A program made the position numbers and the translations under genes. The notes under the pieces were generated by a model, which was given only the letters and a program-made list of their open reading frames with translations, had not been told where the DNA came from and ran no database searches. DNA of 64,000 nucleotides from Rhodocyclaceae bacterium UBA2346 (GTDB taxonomy: Bacteria > Pseudomonadota > Gammaproteobacteria > Burkholderiales > Rhodocyclaceae): NCBI GenBank assembly GCA_002344625.1, contig DDUE01000005.1, positions 62,408 through 126,407 on the forward strand, given 5' to 3'. Of the stretch, positions 37,881-47,740 are shown one piece after another; within the stretch, counting starts at the first letter, position 1, and every line of letters begins with the position of its first letter.

Positions 37881-39263
37881 ATGCGGATGAGCCTGCCTCG
37901 GAGGGTGTTGCTGGCGCTCATCGTTGCGGCGGGCGCCGTGCCGGCTTACTCCACCGTCGCGGCGCAGGGCAGCGAAGTCGATAGCAAGCGTGCCGACCTG
38001 GATGCGCTCAAGCGCCGTATCGACGAACTCGACAAGAGCATCGCGGGGGTCGAGGCCAGTCGCAGCGTGGCCGAGCGAGACCGGGTGCGGGCCGAACGCG
38101 CCGTATCGGCGGCGCGCCGGCGCATACGCGATATCGGTGCCGAACTCGCGCGGGTCGAGGCGGAACTGACCGAAAAGGTGGCCGAGCAGGCACGGGTGGC
38201 CGGGCGGATCGCGGTTGGCCGTGCCGAGCTTGGCGAGTGGCTGCGGCGAAACTACATGCATGGCGGCAGCGAAGTCGCGCCATTTCTGGCCGCCCAGGAC
38301 CCCAATCAGATGGCGCGCGATTTGCGCTACTTGGAACACCTGGGGCGGGCACGGCTCGCGCTGATCGACAGCCTGCGGGCCGACTTGCGTAACCAGGAAA
38401 ACCTGGTCGCAACGATCGTGGCCCGAAAAGAGACGCTGAGTGGCCTCGAGGCCACTCAGCGGCAAGAATCGGAGGCGCTCGCGAAAGTACTGACCGAGCG
38501 CTCGCGCGTGGTTGCGGGCCTGAGCGCCGATCTGAAAAAGCAGCGGGCCGAACTTGCGGAATTGCGTGAAGATGAGGAGCAGCTCGGGCGGCTGCTGGTC
38601 GTGCTGGCACGGCAGCAGGCCGAGCGGGAAGCGGCCCGGCGGGCGGAAGAGGCACGTCGGGCGGCAGAGGCGGCGCGGCGTGCCGAGATCGCGCGGCGTG
38701 CCGCCGAAGCCGAGCGGATCGCCGCGCAACAGCGTTCCATGGGTGCGGGCGCCAGCGAGCGAGAGGCCCGGTCGCCGCGTGTCACCGAAACCGAGCAAGC
38801 CAGTCGAAGCGAACCGGTCGTCGGTCAGGTGACACAGGCGGCCGAGCTCGCGCCTACCGGGATCAGCTTCGCCCAGTTGCAGGGGAAGATGCGGTTCCCG
38901 GTGCGCGGGGAACTGGTAGGGCGTTTCGGCGCTCCTAGGGCGGAAGGCGGAACCCGCTGGCGCGGCGTGTTCATCCGGGCCGGGAGTGGACAGGACGTGC
39001 TTGCGGTCGCATCCGGCGAGGTGGTGTTCGCGGATTGGCTCAGGGGCTATGGAAATTTGATCATCGTCGATCACGGCAGTGAATACATGACGATCTACGG
39101 ACACAACGATGCGCTTCTGCGGGAAGTGGGCGACCGAATCGCCGCAGGGGCCGCCATCGCCAGTGTTGGCGCGAGCGGAAGCGTTCAGGAATCGGGTTTA
39201 TACTTCGAGATTCGGCACCGGGGTCAGCCCGTCGACCCCATGAAGTGGGTTCGCCTAAATTAG
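37881..39263 (+). CDS. envC: EnvC-like murein hydrolase activator with degenerate LytM domain
   Basis: A 460-residue periplasmic protein with an N-terminal signal peptide (about 1-29), long coiled coils (about 35-290, including an Arg/Ala/Glu-rich stretch) and a C-terminal LytM fold (about 335-460). The zinc ligands of active M23 enzymes are missing: the HxxxD position reads RGVFI and the HxH position reads LYF in SGLYFEIRH. This matches EnvC, which does not cut peptidoglycan but activates the amidases AmiA/AmiB at the division site. ATG 37881 or 37887 could start it. It is followed by ctpA after 45 bases, a common gpmA-envC-ctpA order. Confidence 0.93.
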   Translation: MRMSLPRRVLLALIVAAGAVPAYSTVAAQGSEVDSKRADLDALKRRIDELDKSIAGVEASRSVAERDRVRAERAVSAARRRIRDIGAELARVEAELTEKVAEQARVAGRIAVGRAELGEWLRRNYMHGGSEVAPFLAAQDPNQMARDLRYLEHLGRARLALIDSLRADLRNQENLVATIVARKETLSGLEATQRQESEALAKVLTERSRVVAGLSADLKKQRAELAELREDEEQLGRLLVVLARQQAEREAARRAEEARRAAEAARRAEIARRAAEAERIAAQQRSMGAGASEREARSPRVTETEQASRSEPVVGQVTQAAELAPTGISFAQLQGKMRFPVRGELVGRFGAPRAEGGTRWRGVFIRAGSGQDVLAVASGEVVFADWLRGYGNLIIVDHGSEYMTIYGHNDALLREVGDRIAAGAAIASVGASGSVQESGLYFEIRHRGQPVDPMKWVRLN

Positions 39264-39308
39264 CTGGGCCGGTGTCCTCTCGGCAAAGCGCTTTATTCTG
39301 GAGTGGTC

Positions 39309-40685
39309 ATGCGCAACAAGTTTCAAAAGGCGGGATTGGTGATGACCGGGATTTTCGCCGGCATTCTGATCAGCCTGAATTTTTCCGCCAATGCTGACCG
39401 AGTTGCGCCCGCGAGCCTGCCGGTTGAAGAGTTGCGCGCTTTTGCCGATGTGTTCAATGCGATCAAGCAGGGTTACGTCGAACCGGTCGAAGATCGGAAG
39501 CTGATCAATCATGCGATCAGCGGCATGCTGACCGGCCTCGACCCGCATTCGGCCTATCTCGATGCCGAGGCGTTCAAGGAACTCCAGGAGGGCACCCAGG
39601 GCGAGTTTGGCGGTCTGGGTATCGAAGTCGGGATGGAAGACGGTTTCGTCAAGGTCGTTTCCCCGATCGAAGACACACCGGCGTTTCGCGCGGGGGTACA
39701 GGCGGGCGACCTGATCGTGAAACTCGACGACACGCCGGTCAAAGGCATGGACCTGTCTGACGCGGTCAAGATGATGCGCGGCAAGCCGAACACCTCGATC
39801 ACGCTGACGATCATGCGCAAGGGTGAAAGTGCGCCGGTGGTGGTCAAGCTCGTACGCGAGATCATCAAGGTGCAAAGCGTCCGTTCCAAGATCATCGAGC
39901 CGGGTTTCGGCTATCTGAGGGTCAGCCAGTTCCAGGAGAACACGGCCACGGCGGTCGTCGAACATCTGAACAAACTGATGGCCGATGGTCCGTTGACGGG
40001 CCTGGTGCTGGATCTGCGCAACGATCCGGGCGGTTTGCTGCACGGTGCCATCGGTGTCTCGGCCGCTTTTTTGCCGGCCGACACGCTGGTGGTTTCGACC
40101 GACGGCAGAACCCCCGATGCGCGGCGTGAGTACCGGGTCGATCCCGAAGATTATTTGAGAGGGCGTACGCGCGACTTCATTCGCAACCTGCCGGCCGCTG
40201 CGCGCGAGGTGCCGATGGTGGTGCTGGTCAATGGTGGCTCGGCGTCGGCGAGTGAAATCGTCGCAGGCGCGCTGCAGGATCACAAGCGTGCGACGATTCT
40301 CGGGACGCAGAGCTTTGGCAAGGGGTCGGTGCAGACGATTCTGCCGATCAACAACAGTTCGGCGATCAAGCTCACCACCGCACGCTATTACACGCCCAGC
40401 GGACGCTCCATTCAGGCGAAAGGTATCGAGCCGGATTTCGTGATCGAAGAATCCGAGAACGGTTCCAGTCGACGGGTGCGTGAGGCCGATCTTCTCGGCC
40501 ACCTCGAAAACGGGGCCGAAAAGGAAGGACCTGCCGCGCCGGGGGCCAAGACGGAACCCGAAAGTGATGGCGCCGCCACGCAGCCGCGTTTCGAGATGGG
40601 TGGAGACGACGACTATCAGCTGCGTCAGGCCTTGCGCCTTCTCAAGGGTGAGCAGATCGTCCAGAGCGCCGCGGACAAGAGCTGA
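39309..40685 (+). CDS. ctpA: Carboxyl-terminal processing protease (S41)
   Basis: Periplasmic serine protease that trims C-termini of envelope proteins. The 458-residue protein has an N-terminal signal or anchor (about 8-30), a PDZ domain (about 95-170, EFGGLGIEVGMEDGF then SPIEDTPAFRAGVQAGD) and the S41 core with catalytic Ser in NGGSASASEIVAGAL (about residue 316) and Lys in GTQSFGKGSVQT (about 341). ATG 39309 has GGAG five bases upstream; an in-frame GTG at 39303 overlaps that site. The C-terminal tail is acidic and variable. Confidence 0.95.
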   Translation: MRNKFQKAGLVMTGIFAGILISLNFSANADRVAPASLPVEELRAFADVFNAIKQGYVEPVEDRKLINHAISGMLTGLDPHSAYLDAEAFKELQEGTQGEFGGLGIEVGMEDGFVKVVSPIEDTPAFRAGVQAGDLIVKLDDTPVKGMDLSDAVKMMRGKPNTSITLTIMRKGESAPVVVKLVREIIKVQSVRSKIIEPGFGYLRVSQFQENTATAVVEHLNKLMADGPLTGLVLDLRNDPGGLLHGAIGVSAAFLPADTLVVSTDGRTPDARREYRVDPEDYLRGRTRDFIRNLPAAAREVPMVVLVNGGSASASEIVAGALQDHKRATILGTQSFGKGSVQTILPINNSSAIKLTTARYYTPSGRSIQAKGIEPDFVIEESENGSSRRVREADLLGHLENGAEKEGPAAPGAKTEPESDGAATQPRFEMGGDDDYQLRQALRLLKGEQIVQSAADKS

Positions 40686-40840
40686 TCAAAAGTGGTCATG
40701 GTGCGTCGGGAGCGGCAGGCAAGCTCGCCGGCGCCGGCATGGTTGTGTTTCGAAACCGGTCAGGGCGTTGGGCGGCTTCTGCGAGGAGGCACAGCGCCGC
40801 AAGCTGTTTTCGCCCGGACGCCTGATTGCCGCGAACCCAC

Positions 40841-41590
40841 ATGAATGACGATCAGTTGCTGCGCTATAGCCGGCATATATTGTTACCCGAGATTGGCGTC
40901 GAAGGGCAGCAGGCGATTCTTGGCGCGCGGGCGCTGATCGTGGGGGCGGGTGGGCTCGGTTCGCCCGCGGCGATGTATCTTGCCGCTGCAGGTGTCGGCA
41001 AACTGGCGCTGTGTGATGGCGATACCGTTGATCTGACCAATCTCCAGCGCCAGATTCTTCATTCCACCGCATCGGTGGGCAGACCGAAGGTCGATTCCGG
41101 GGGCGAGACGCTGGCGCGCCTGAATCCGGAATCCAAGATCGAGACGATCGCGGTGCGCCTGGAAGGGGCGGCACTGGACGAGCAGGTCGAAAGGTCTGAT
41201 GTCGTACTCGACTGCAGCGATAATTTCGCGACCCGGCATGCGATCAATCGTGCCTGTGTGCGTTATCGCAAACCGCTCGTGTCGGGGGCGGCGATCCGTT
41301 TTGACGGGCAGGTGTCGGTATTCGATCTGCGTCGGTCCGGGAGTGCGTGTTATCACTGTCTTTTTCCCGAAGGCATGGCGTTGGACGAGGCACGATGTGC
41401 AGTCATGGGCGTTTTTGCGCCGATGACCGGAATCATCGGCGCAACCCAGGCGGCCGAGGCATTGAAGCTGCTGGCGGGGTGCGGTACTTCGCTGGATGGG
41501 CGCCTGTTGCTTCTCGACGGGCTCGGGATGGAGTGGCGCAGCATCAGGCTGGGCCGTGACCCGGCTTGCCGTGTCTGCAGTGGTGGATGA
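40841..41590 (+). CDS. moeB: Molybdopterin-synthase adenylyltransferase MoeB (ThiF/HesA family)
   Basis: E1-like enzyme that adenylates the C-terminus of the sulfur carrier MoaD (or ThiS). The 249-residue protein has the ATP site VGAGGLGSPAAMYLAAAGVG (about residues 34-53), the Arg-containing NLQRQILH, and two zinc CxxC pairs (CYHC about 174-177 and CRVC about 244-247). ATG 40841 (MNDDQLLRYSRHILLPEIG) is the standard start. MoeB and ThiF cannot be told apart from sequence alone; moeA and mogA in the window favour MoeB. It converges with ribD. Confidence 0.9.
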   Translation: MNDDQLLRYSRHILLPEIGVEGQQAILGARALIVGAGGLGSPAAMYLAAAGVGKLALCDGDTVDLTNLQRQILHSTASVGRPKVDSGGETLARLNPESKIETIAVRLEGAALDEQVERSDVVLDCSDNFATRHAINRACVRYRKPLVSGAAIRFDGQVSVFDLRRSGSACYHCLFPEGMALDEARCAVMGVFAPMTGIIGATQAAEALKLLAGCGTSLDGRLLLLDGLGMEWRSIRLGRDPACRVCSGG

Positions 41591-41631
41591 TTCGATGAAA
41601 AACGGGTCGGGGCCGGCCGCGAGAAGGACGC

Positions 41632-42729
41632 TCAGGCCTTTTGGGTTGGACGGGCGATGATACGCAAATCCTTGCCAAGCATGCGGAGATCGCGAACATC
41701 CAGACAGGTGGCTTGGTCCAGCGATTCCGGCGCAACGAGATTGAACAACCCCTGGGCGTTGTCGCCGATCAGTTTAGGTGCCAGATAGAGCAGCAGTTCA
41801 TCGATGCATGACTCGCGCATCAGCGAGCCGTTGAGCCTGAAACCCGCTTCGACATGGACTTCGTTGAAGGCGCGACGCCCGAGTTCCTGCATCAGCCGCT
41901 GCAAATCGACTTTGCCTACCGGATTCGGAAGCGACACGACCTCGGCACCCAGCCCTTCGAGTATCGCGATCTTCGCGTGGTCGTCCGACGCGGTGGCAAT
42001 CAGGCATTGTCCGCCCGCCAGTATTCGCGCCGTGGCCGGCGCATCGAGCCGTGCATCGATCAGCACCCGCCACGGTTGGCGCTCACAGGGGATTTCGCGC
42101 ACGTTCAACTGCGGATCATCGGCCAGTACCGTACCGATACCGGTGAGTACCGCACAGGCGCGTGCCCGCCAACGGTGGCCGTCCCGCCGTGCCGCCTTGC
42201 CGGTGATCCATTGGCTGACGCCGTTGTTCAGCGCCGTCTTGCCGTCGAGCGTGGCCGCGGCCTTGAGGCGCGTCCATGGGCGTCCGCGGGTCATGCGTGT
42301 CACGAAACCGATGTTGAGTTCGAGCGCTTCGCCGGCCATGAGTCCGTGTTCGGTCTGTACGCCCGCTGCACGCAGGCGTTCGAGGCCGCGTCCGGCCACC
42401 AGTGGGTTCGGGTCTTCCATGGCGACGACGACGCGGGCTACCCCGGCCGCGATCAAGGCATCGGCGCAAGGCGGCGTCCGACCATGGTGGGCGCAGGGTT
42501 CGAGCGTGACGTAGACCGTGGCGCCGAGAGCGGCGTCGCCGGCGATCCGCAGCGCTTCGATCTCGGCATGCGGCTGACCGGCCTGGCGATGCCAGCCTTC
42601 ACCCACGACGATGCCGTCGCGAATGATTACGCAGCCGACACGCGGGTTGGGCATGGTCGTACACAGGCCACGCGCGGCAAGCGCGAGTGCACGCGCCATC
42701 GCGGTATGGTCAGTTGCCGAAAAGGTCAT
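41632..42729 (-). CDS. ribD: Bifunctional riboflavin deaminase/reductase RibD
   Basis: Carries out the deaminase and reductase steps of riboflavin synthesis. The 365-residue protein has the N-terminal cytidine-deaminase-like domain with zinc motif HAE ([11 protein letters not shown], about residues 47-57) and [11 protein letters not shown] (about 77-87), then the C-terminal reductase domain (about 145-365, [18 protein letters not shown] and [11 protein letters not shown]). The start ATG 42729 lies 20 bases inside the nrdR coding end, so the two genes overlap. The glyA-nrdR-ribD order is typical for this group. Confidence 0.95.
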   Translation of the reverse strand: MTFSATDHTAMARALALAARGLCTTMPNPRVGCVIIRDGIVVGEGWHRQAGQPHAEIEALRIAGDAALGATVYVTLEPCAHHGRTPPCADALIAAGVARVVVAMEDPNPLVAGRGLERLRAAGVQTEHGLMAGEALELNIGFVTRMTRGRPWTRLKAAATLDGKTALNNGVSQWITGKAARRDGHRWRARACAVLTGIGTVLADDPQLNVREIPCERQPWRVLIDARLDAPATARILAGGQCLIATASDDHAKIAILEGLGAEVVSLPNPVGKVDLQRLMQELGRRAFNEVHVEAGFRLNGSLMRESCIDELLLYLAPKLIGDNAQGLFNLVAPESLDQATCLDVRDLRMLGKDLRIIARPTQKA

Positions 42730-43231
42730 TCTCGGTCGGTGTCGCCGGGGCGGCCTCGCGCGTGCCGCGATTGCGCTTAGGGCGTGACTGCACTTCCCGG
42801 ATGACTTCCGAGAACTCATCGACATCGGCAAAGTTGCGATAGACCGAGGCAAAACGGATGTATGCCACCTTGTCGAGCTTCTTCAACTCGCGCATGACCA
42901 ACTCGCCGATTCTTTCGCTCGGAATCTCCGACTCCCCCAGCGAAAGGAGGCGTGCCTCGATACGGTCGATCGCGGCCTCGACCAGTTCCAGCGTGACGGG
43001 GCGCTTGCGCAGTGCCAGTGTCATGCTGCTTGCGAGTTTGGCGTGGTCGAATTCGGTCCGGTTGCCATTGCGCTTGATGATATGAGGCATCTTGAGGTCG
43101 ATGCGCTCATAGGTCGTGAAGCGCTTGTCGCACTTCACGCATCGCCGCCGCCGCCTCACGACATCGCCTTCGTCGTTTTCGCGGGTGTCGGTGACCTGGG
43201 TGTTGGGATCGCTGCAGAAAGGACATTTCAT
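42710..43231 (-). CDS. nrdR: Transcriptional repressor NrdR
   Basis: Zinc-ribbon and ATP-cone repressor of ribonucleotide reductase genes. The 173-residue protein begins [20 protein letters not shown] and completes the four-Cys ribbon with CVKCDKRF (about residues 31-38); the ATP-cone covers about 46-140 ([16 protein letters not shown]). I use ATG 43231; the in-frame ATG 43237 adds two residues. It has a longer C-terminal tail (Arg/Pro-rich) than the ~150-residue norm. It is located between glyA and ribD. Confidence 0.96.
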   Translation of the reverse strand: MKCPFCSDPNTQVTDTRENDEGDVVRRRRRCVKCDKRFTTYERIDLKMPHIIKRNGNRTEFDHAKLASSMTLALRKRPVTLELVEAAIDRIEARLLSLGESEIPSERIGELVMRELKKLDKVAYIRFASVYRNFADVDEFSEVIREVQSRPKRNRGTREAAPATPTENDLFGN

Positions 43232-43366
43232 GGCCATGCCCGCCACGGTAAGCGGGCGAGGCCGCAGGCACGCGAGCGCATGTCCGGTGCCGCGGCAAGG
43301 CCGTAGCGACATCCGGCAACGGCGCGGCCGCCGGATGTGCGGCTGTGCTTCATCGCTGGTCTGTAC

Positions 43367-44617
43367 TCAGCGGCCATACACCGGAAAGCGTGCGCACAAT
43401 GCCGCGACCCGTGCCCTGATGCCGGCGAGAACGGTCTCGTCGCCATGCGAGTCGAGGGTGTCGGCGATCAGATGGGCGACTTGCTCGGCTTCGATCTCGG
43501 TAAATCCGCGCGTCGTCATTGCGGGAGAGCCGATGCGGATACCCGAGGTCACGAAGGGTTTTTCCGGATCCTTCGGGATCGCATTCTTGTTGACGGTGAT
43601 ATGCGCGCGCCCGAGCAGTGCTTCGGCATCCTTGCCGGTGATGTTCTTGGCCCGCAGGTCGAGCAGGAATACGTGGCTTTCGGTACGCCCCGACACGATG
43701 CGCAGGCCACGGTCTTCCGACAGCACTTTGGCCATCACCCGTGCGTTGGCGATGACTTGCTCCTGGTAGTGCTTGAAGCGGGGGCTGAGCGCTTCCTTGA
43801 ACGCGACCGCCTTGGCAGCGATCACATGCATCAGCGGTCCTCCCTGGAGTCCGGGGAAAATCGCCGAGTTGAGCGCTTTCTCGTGCTCGGCCTTCATGAG
43901 GATGATGCCGCCGCGCGGTCCCCGCAGGGTCTTGTGGGTCGTCGAGGTCACCACATCGGCATGCGGAACCGGGTTCGGGTAGTAGCCCGCGGCAATCAGT
44001 CCGGCATAGTGGGCCATGTCCACCCAGAAGATCGCGCCGACTTCCTTCGCGATCTTTGCGAAGCGTTCGAAATCGATGTGCAGCGAATAGGCCGATGCCC
44101 CCGCGACGATGATACGCGGCTTGTGCTGACGGGCGAGCGCCTCCATGGCCGGATAGTCGATCTCTTCCTTTGCGTTCAGGCCGTAGGCAACCACGTTGAA
44201 CCACTTGCCGGACATGTTGAGCGGCATGCCGTGGGTGAGGTGGCCGCCCTCGGCGAGGCTCATGCCCATGATGGTGTCGCCCGGCTTGGCGAAGGCCATC
44301 AACACCGCCTGGTTGGCCTGCGAGCCCGAATTCGGCTGGACGTTTGCTGCTTCGGCGCCAAACAGCTTCTTGATCCGGTTGATCGCGATCTGTTCCGCCA
44401 CATCGACATGCTCGCAACCGCCGTAATAGCGCTTGCCGGGATAGCCCTCGGCATATTTGTTGGTGAGTTGCGACCCTTGCGCTTCCATGACCGCATGCGA
44501 CACGTAGTTTTCCGACGCGATCAATTCGATATGGTCTTCCTGGCGGCGATTCTCGGCCTGTACGGCCTCCCAGATCTCAGGGTCGATCTTGGATAAAGTG
44601 TCTTGCGATGAAAACAT
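43367..44617 (-). CDS. glyA: Serine hydroxymethyltransferase
   Basis: PLP enzyme converting serine and tetrahydrofolate to glycine and methylene-tetrahydrofolate. The 416-residue protein shows [23 protein letters not shown] (in blocks at about residues 36-58), [12 protein letters not shown] and the PLP Lys in [15 protein letters not shown] (about 225-239). It heads the minus-strand group glyA-nrdR-ribD. The 111 bases upstream hold no recognisable riboswitch. Confidence 0.97.
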   Translation of the reverse strand: MFSSQDTLSKIDPEIWEAVQAENRRQEDHIELIASENYVSHAVMEAQGSQLTNKYAEGYPGKRYYGGCEHVDVAEQIAINRIKKLFGAEAANVQPNSGSQANQAVLMAFAKPGDTIMGMSLAEGGHLTHGMPLNMSGKWFNVVAYGLNAKEEIDYPAMEALARQHKPRIIVAGASAYSLHIDFERFAKIAKEVGAIFWVDMAHYAGLIAAGYYPNPVPHADVVTSTTHKTLRGPRGGIILMKAEHEKALNSAIFPGLQGGPLMHVIAAKAVAFKEALSPRFKHYQEQVIANARVMAKVLSEDRGLRIVSGRTESHVFLLDLRAKNITGKDAEALLGRAHITVNKNAIPKDPEKPFVTSGIRIGSPAMTTRGFTEIEAEQVAHLIADTLDSHGDETVLAGIRARVAALCARFPVYGR

Positions 44618-44728
44618 GGGGCGAACTCGAACCTGTTGGTTTAAAGGCGAATACTAACATGCCCCCGATCGGCGGACGCAGTGCGCCGTCGCGACCGGAC
44701 GGCGGCGGTGACGGAGGGGATGGGCGGT

Positions 44729-45373
44729 TCAGGTATTGGGAAGTTCGTCGCGCGCGCTTGCCAGGTGGCCCGTGTCGCCCCAAGACTCGAGTGTCCAGCC
44801 GCGCTCGTAGCGAATCCAGTTGAGTGCGGCGTTCGGGATCGCGAAGTCTCGCGGCGTATCCAGCGGCTTGCCGGTGGCCAGGCGGTGGGCGATATCGAGC
44901 ACGCCGCCGTGGGCGACCACCAGCACGCTCTCTCCCGGGTGCCTGCGTGCGATGCCTTCCAGCGATGCCGATACGCGCGCGCTGAAGCGCTGCAGGCTTT
45001 CCCCGCCCTCCGGAAGCACGAAGTCCGGGTCGCGGGTTTCGAAACGCGCGTAGGCCGCGGGAAAGCGCTGCCTGGCTTCGCTGTAGGTGAGCCCCTGGAA
45101 GCAGCCGTAATGCCGTTCGCGCAGGGCCGGCGTCTTGTGTGGCGCGAGGCCGACCGCGACGGCTGCGGCTTGGGCGGTTTCGAAGGCGCGTTGCAGATCG
45201 CTGCTGTAGCACGCGCCGAAAAGCCCCGCCGGGAGGCAGGCCGCCGTTGCGTCGGCCTGCGCGCGCCCCACGTCGTTCAGCGGCACGTCGATATGGCCTT
45301 GCAGTCGATGCTCGGCGTTCCACGCGGTTTCCCCATGCCTCACCAGGCACAGGCGTGTGTATGAGCTTGTCAA
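44729..45373 (-). CDS. Histidine phosphatase family protein
   Basis: Phosphoglycerate-mutase-like phosphatase of 214 residues. The phosphohistidine motif is LCLVRHGETAWNAEHRLQG (about residues 8-26) and the second His lies in VLVVAHGGVLDIAHRL (about 151-166). It could be alpha-ribazole phosphatase (CobC-like) or a general phosphatase; the sequence alone does not decide. The best start is TTG 45373, seven bases after GGAGGGG and overlapping the dctM stop as TTGA; GTG 45379 is in frame but too close to that site. A much longer upstream frame overlaps dctM and is a shadow. It ends the TRAP transporter operon. Confidence 0.85.
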   Translation of the reverse strand: MTSSYTRLCLVRHGETAWNAEHRLQGHIDVPLNDVGRAQADATAACLPAGLFGACYSSDLQRAFETAQAAAVAVGLAPHKTPALRERHYGCFQGLTYSEARQRFPAAYARFETRDPDFVLPEGGESLQRFSARVSASLEGIARRHPGESVLVVAHGGVLDIAHRLATGKPLDTPRDFAIPNAALNWIRYERGWTLESWGDTGHLASARDELPNT

Positions 45374-47058
45374 TCCCACGCCCCTCCACCGCCGCTGCTC
45401 TCGCCCCAGCCATCGTCGCCCGCCGGCGCCTCGATCGTAATCGAGTCGCGATCGACCTCGATCTTCTGGTCGAGGCCGCTTGTCACCAGTCCCGGAAATC
45501 TGATCAGCAGGGCCAGCAGCACCAGCTGGATCGCGACGAACACGATCGAACCCCGGTAGATTTCGGTCGTCTTGATCCCGGGAATCCGCTTGCCCGACAG
45601 CCGGTCGATGTATGCGCTCACGGGTGCGACGCTGCGCAGGTAGAACAGCGCAAAGCCGAACGGCGGGGTCAGGAACGACGTCTGCAGGTTGACCGCGATG
45701 ATGATCCCGAACCAGATCAAGTCGATACCCAGTTTCTCGGCCACCGGTGCGAGCATCGGGACCAGAATGAACGCGATCTCGAAGAAGTCGAGGAAGAAGC
45801 CGAGGACGAAGATGATCGCATTCACGAAGATCAGGAACCCGAGTTCTCCCCCCGGCAGCTTGTCGAACAAATGCTCGACCCAGATATGGCCGTCGACCGC
45901 GTTGAACGTGAAACTGAAGATCGTCGAGCCGATCAGGATGAACATCACGAATACCGACAGCTTGGTCGTCGCCTCGAGCGCCTGGGTGAGCATCTTCAGG
46001 TTGAGGCGCTTGCGCGCGGCGGCCATCAGCAAGGCGCCCGCCGCACCCATCGCGCCGCCTTCGGTGGGGGTCGCGATGCCGAGGAAGATCGTGCCCAGGA
46101 CCAGGAAGATCAGGCCGAGCGGCGGAATCAGCACGAATGTCACCCGTTCGGCCATGTGCGACAGCAGGCCCAGCTTGAGGCGGCGATTGATGGCCACGAG
46201 CAGCAGCGCCAGCAGGCCGCCGAACATCATCGCGGCGATCACGGCCTCGTCCCGGGCGGCATTCACTGCCTCGCCGCTCATGGCGCTGCGCAGCGCGCCG
46301 TAGTTGCTGCCGAGCACGGTCGACAACGCGATGATGATCGCCGCGAAGATCAGCAGCGAGCGCACGCCGCGGGTGCCGTCGGGTTCGCGCAGCGTGATCG
46401 CCTCCGGGGGCAGGGCGGGGACCATCTTGGGCCTGAATATCGTCAGCCCGATCACGAACAGGGTGTACAGACCGATCAGCATGAAGGCCGGAATGATCGC
46501 ACCCTTGTACATGTCGCCGACGCTGCGGCCGAGCTGGTCGGCCATCACGATCAGGACCAGTGATGGCGGCAGCGCCTGCGCGAGGGTGCCCGAGGCAGTG
46601 ATGATGCCGCAGGCCACCGACCGGTTGTAGCCATAGCGCAGCATGATCGGCAGCGAAATCAGGCCCATCGAGATCACCGATGCCGCAACCACGCCGGTAG
46701 TGGCGGCGAGCAGCGAACCGACGAAGATCACCGCGAAGGTGAGGCCGCCGCGTATCGGCCCGAACACCTGGCCGATCGTATCCAGGAGATCCTCGGCCAT
46801 CCCGCTGCGCTCGAGGATCAGGCCCATCAGGGTGAAGAACGGAATCGCAAGCAGGGTATCGTTCTGCATGATGCCGTAGATACGCAGCGGAATCGCCTGC
46901 AGTAGCGTCGACGGCAAGAGGCCGAGCTCGATCCCGATCACGCCGAAGAACAGTCCGCACGCAGCCAGCGAGAACGCGACCGGAAAGCCCGAGAGCAGGA
47001 AGAACATCACCAGGCAGAACATGATCGGCGCGATGTTGGCGGAGACGAATTCGATCAT
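45370..47058 (-). CDS. dctM: TRAP transporter large permease (DctM-type)
   Basis: Na+-driven inner-membrane channel subunit of a tripartite TRAP transporter. The 562-residue protein has about 12-14 membrane segments, with GFPVAFSLAACGLFFGV (about residues 24-40) at the start and TPTEGGAMGAAGALLMA (about 330-346) typical of DctM. It is longer than the ~430-residue minimal DctM because of a large central insertion and an acidic Gly-rich tail, as in the mannitol/chloroaromatic/oxo-acid subgroup. The start overlaps the dctQ stop as ATGA; the stop overlaps the histidine phosphatase start. Confidence 0.92.
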   Translation of the reverse strand: MIEFVSANIAPIMFCLVMFFLLSGFPVAFSLAACGLFFGVIGIELGLLPSTLLQAIPLRIYGIMQNDTLLAIPFFTLMGLILERSGMAEDLLDTIGQVFGPIRGGLTFAVIFVGSLLAATTGVVAASVISMGLISLPIMLRYGYNRSVACGIITASGTLAQALPPSLVLIVMADQLGRSVGDMYKGAIIPAFMLIGLYTLFVIGLTIFRPKMVPALPPEAITLREPDGTRGVRSLLIFAAIIIALSTVLGSNYGALRSAMSGEAVNAARDEAVIAAMMFGGLLALLLVAINRRLKLGLLSHMAERVTFVLIPPLGLIFLVLGTIFLGIATPTEGGAMGAAGALLMAAARKRLNLKMLTQALEATTKLSVFVMFILIGSTIFSFTFNAVDGHIWVEHLFDKLPGGELGFLIFVNAIIFVLGFFLDFFEIAFILVPMLAPVAEKLGIDLIWFGIIIAVNLQTSFLTPPFGFALFYLRSVAPVSAYIDRLSGKRIPGIKTTEIYRGSIVFVAIQLVLLALLIRFPGLVTSGLDQKIEVDRDSITIEAPAGDDGWGESSGGGGAWD

Positions 47059-47657
47059 TTGCGCACCTCGCCATGCTTGGCCGCGTCATCCGTCGTGCCG
47101 GTCTCGGATTCGGAAGAGGGGGCGCCGTGTCCGCCCGCCAGGAATGGATCGGGCGCGCGTCCCGCCAGGAAAGCGAGCCGTTTGATCAGCTCGGAAATGC
47201 CTTGCAGCCCCAGCAGGGCGAAGCCGAGCGGTGCCAGCGCAAACACCGGCCAGCGCAGCAGGCCGCCGGCGTTCGACGACATTTCGCCGGAATTGTAGGC
47301 GTTGACGACGACTGGCCACGATAGTTGGATGACAAGAAAGCACAAGGGCAGCAGGAAGATCACGATGCCGCCGATGTCGATCAGCATGCGCGTCCTGAGC
47401 GAGAGCCTGTTCGCCAGGACGTCGATGCGCACATGCGCGTTCTGCATGAAGGCATGTCCCGCACCGAGCATGAAGACTGCGGCATACAGGTACCACTGGA
47501 TCTCGAGGAACGCGTTCGAGCCGATATTGAAGGCCTTGCGCGCGATCGCATTGAGCGCGCTGATCAGCGTCGCGGCCAGGATCAGCCAGATGATCGATTT
47601 CCCGACCACATGACTCGTCCGGTCTATCGCGTGTGAGAGTTTCAACAAGAATCCCAT
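47055..47657 (-). CDS. dctQ: TRAP transporter small permease (DctQ-type)
   Basis: Small membrane subunit of the TRAP transporter. The 200-residue protein has four hydrophobic segments, starting with IIWLILAATLISALNAIARKAF (about residues 19-40), and the family motif EIQWYLYAAVFMLGAGHAFMQNAHVRID in blocks at about 51-78. ATG 47657 (MGFLLKLSHAIDR) is the likely start; the frame is open to 47780, but that stretch runs into the intercistronic hairpin. No strong ribosome-binding site. The C-terminal tail is charged. Confidence 0.9.
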   Translation of the reverse strand: MGFLLKLSHAIDRTSHVVGKSIIWLILAATLISALNAIARKAFNIGSNAFLEIQWYLYAAVFMLGAGHAFMQNAHVRIDVLANRLSLRTRMLIDIGGIVIFLLPLCFLVIQLSWPVVVNAYNSGEMSSNAGGLLRWPVFALAPLGFALLGLQGISELIKRLAFLAGRAPDPFLAGGHGAPSSESETGTTDDAAKHGEVRK

Positions 47658-47740
47658 TGGGGCATGCTCGTAGAGATGTGTTACCGAACGACCGGGTTTT
47701 CCGGAACCGTTGTCTGGTGACTGGCCGTGCAGGCTCGAAA

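Noticed and set aside
37317..39104. A 595-residue minus-strand frame opposite gpmA and envC
   Set aside because: No domain, and it conflicts with two well-supported genes.
44618..44728. Possible glycine or SAM riboswitch upstream of glyA
   Set aside because: No conserved riboswitch core or matching pairing was found in these 111 bases.
45374..47089. Long N-terminal extension of the histidine phosphatase frame through dctM
   Set aside because: Same-strand, out-of-frame shadow of the DctM gene; the real phosphatase start is TTG 45373.
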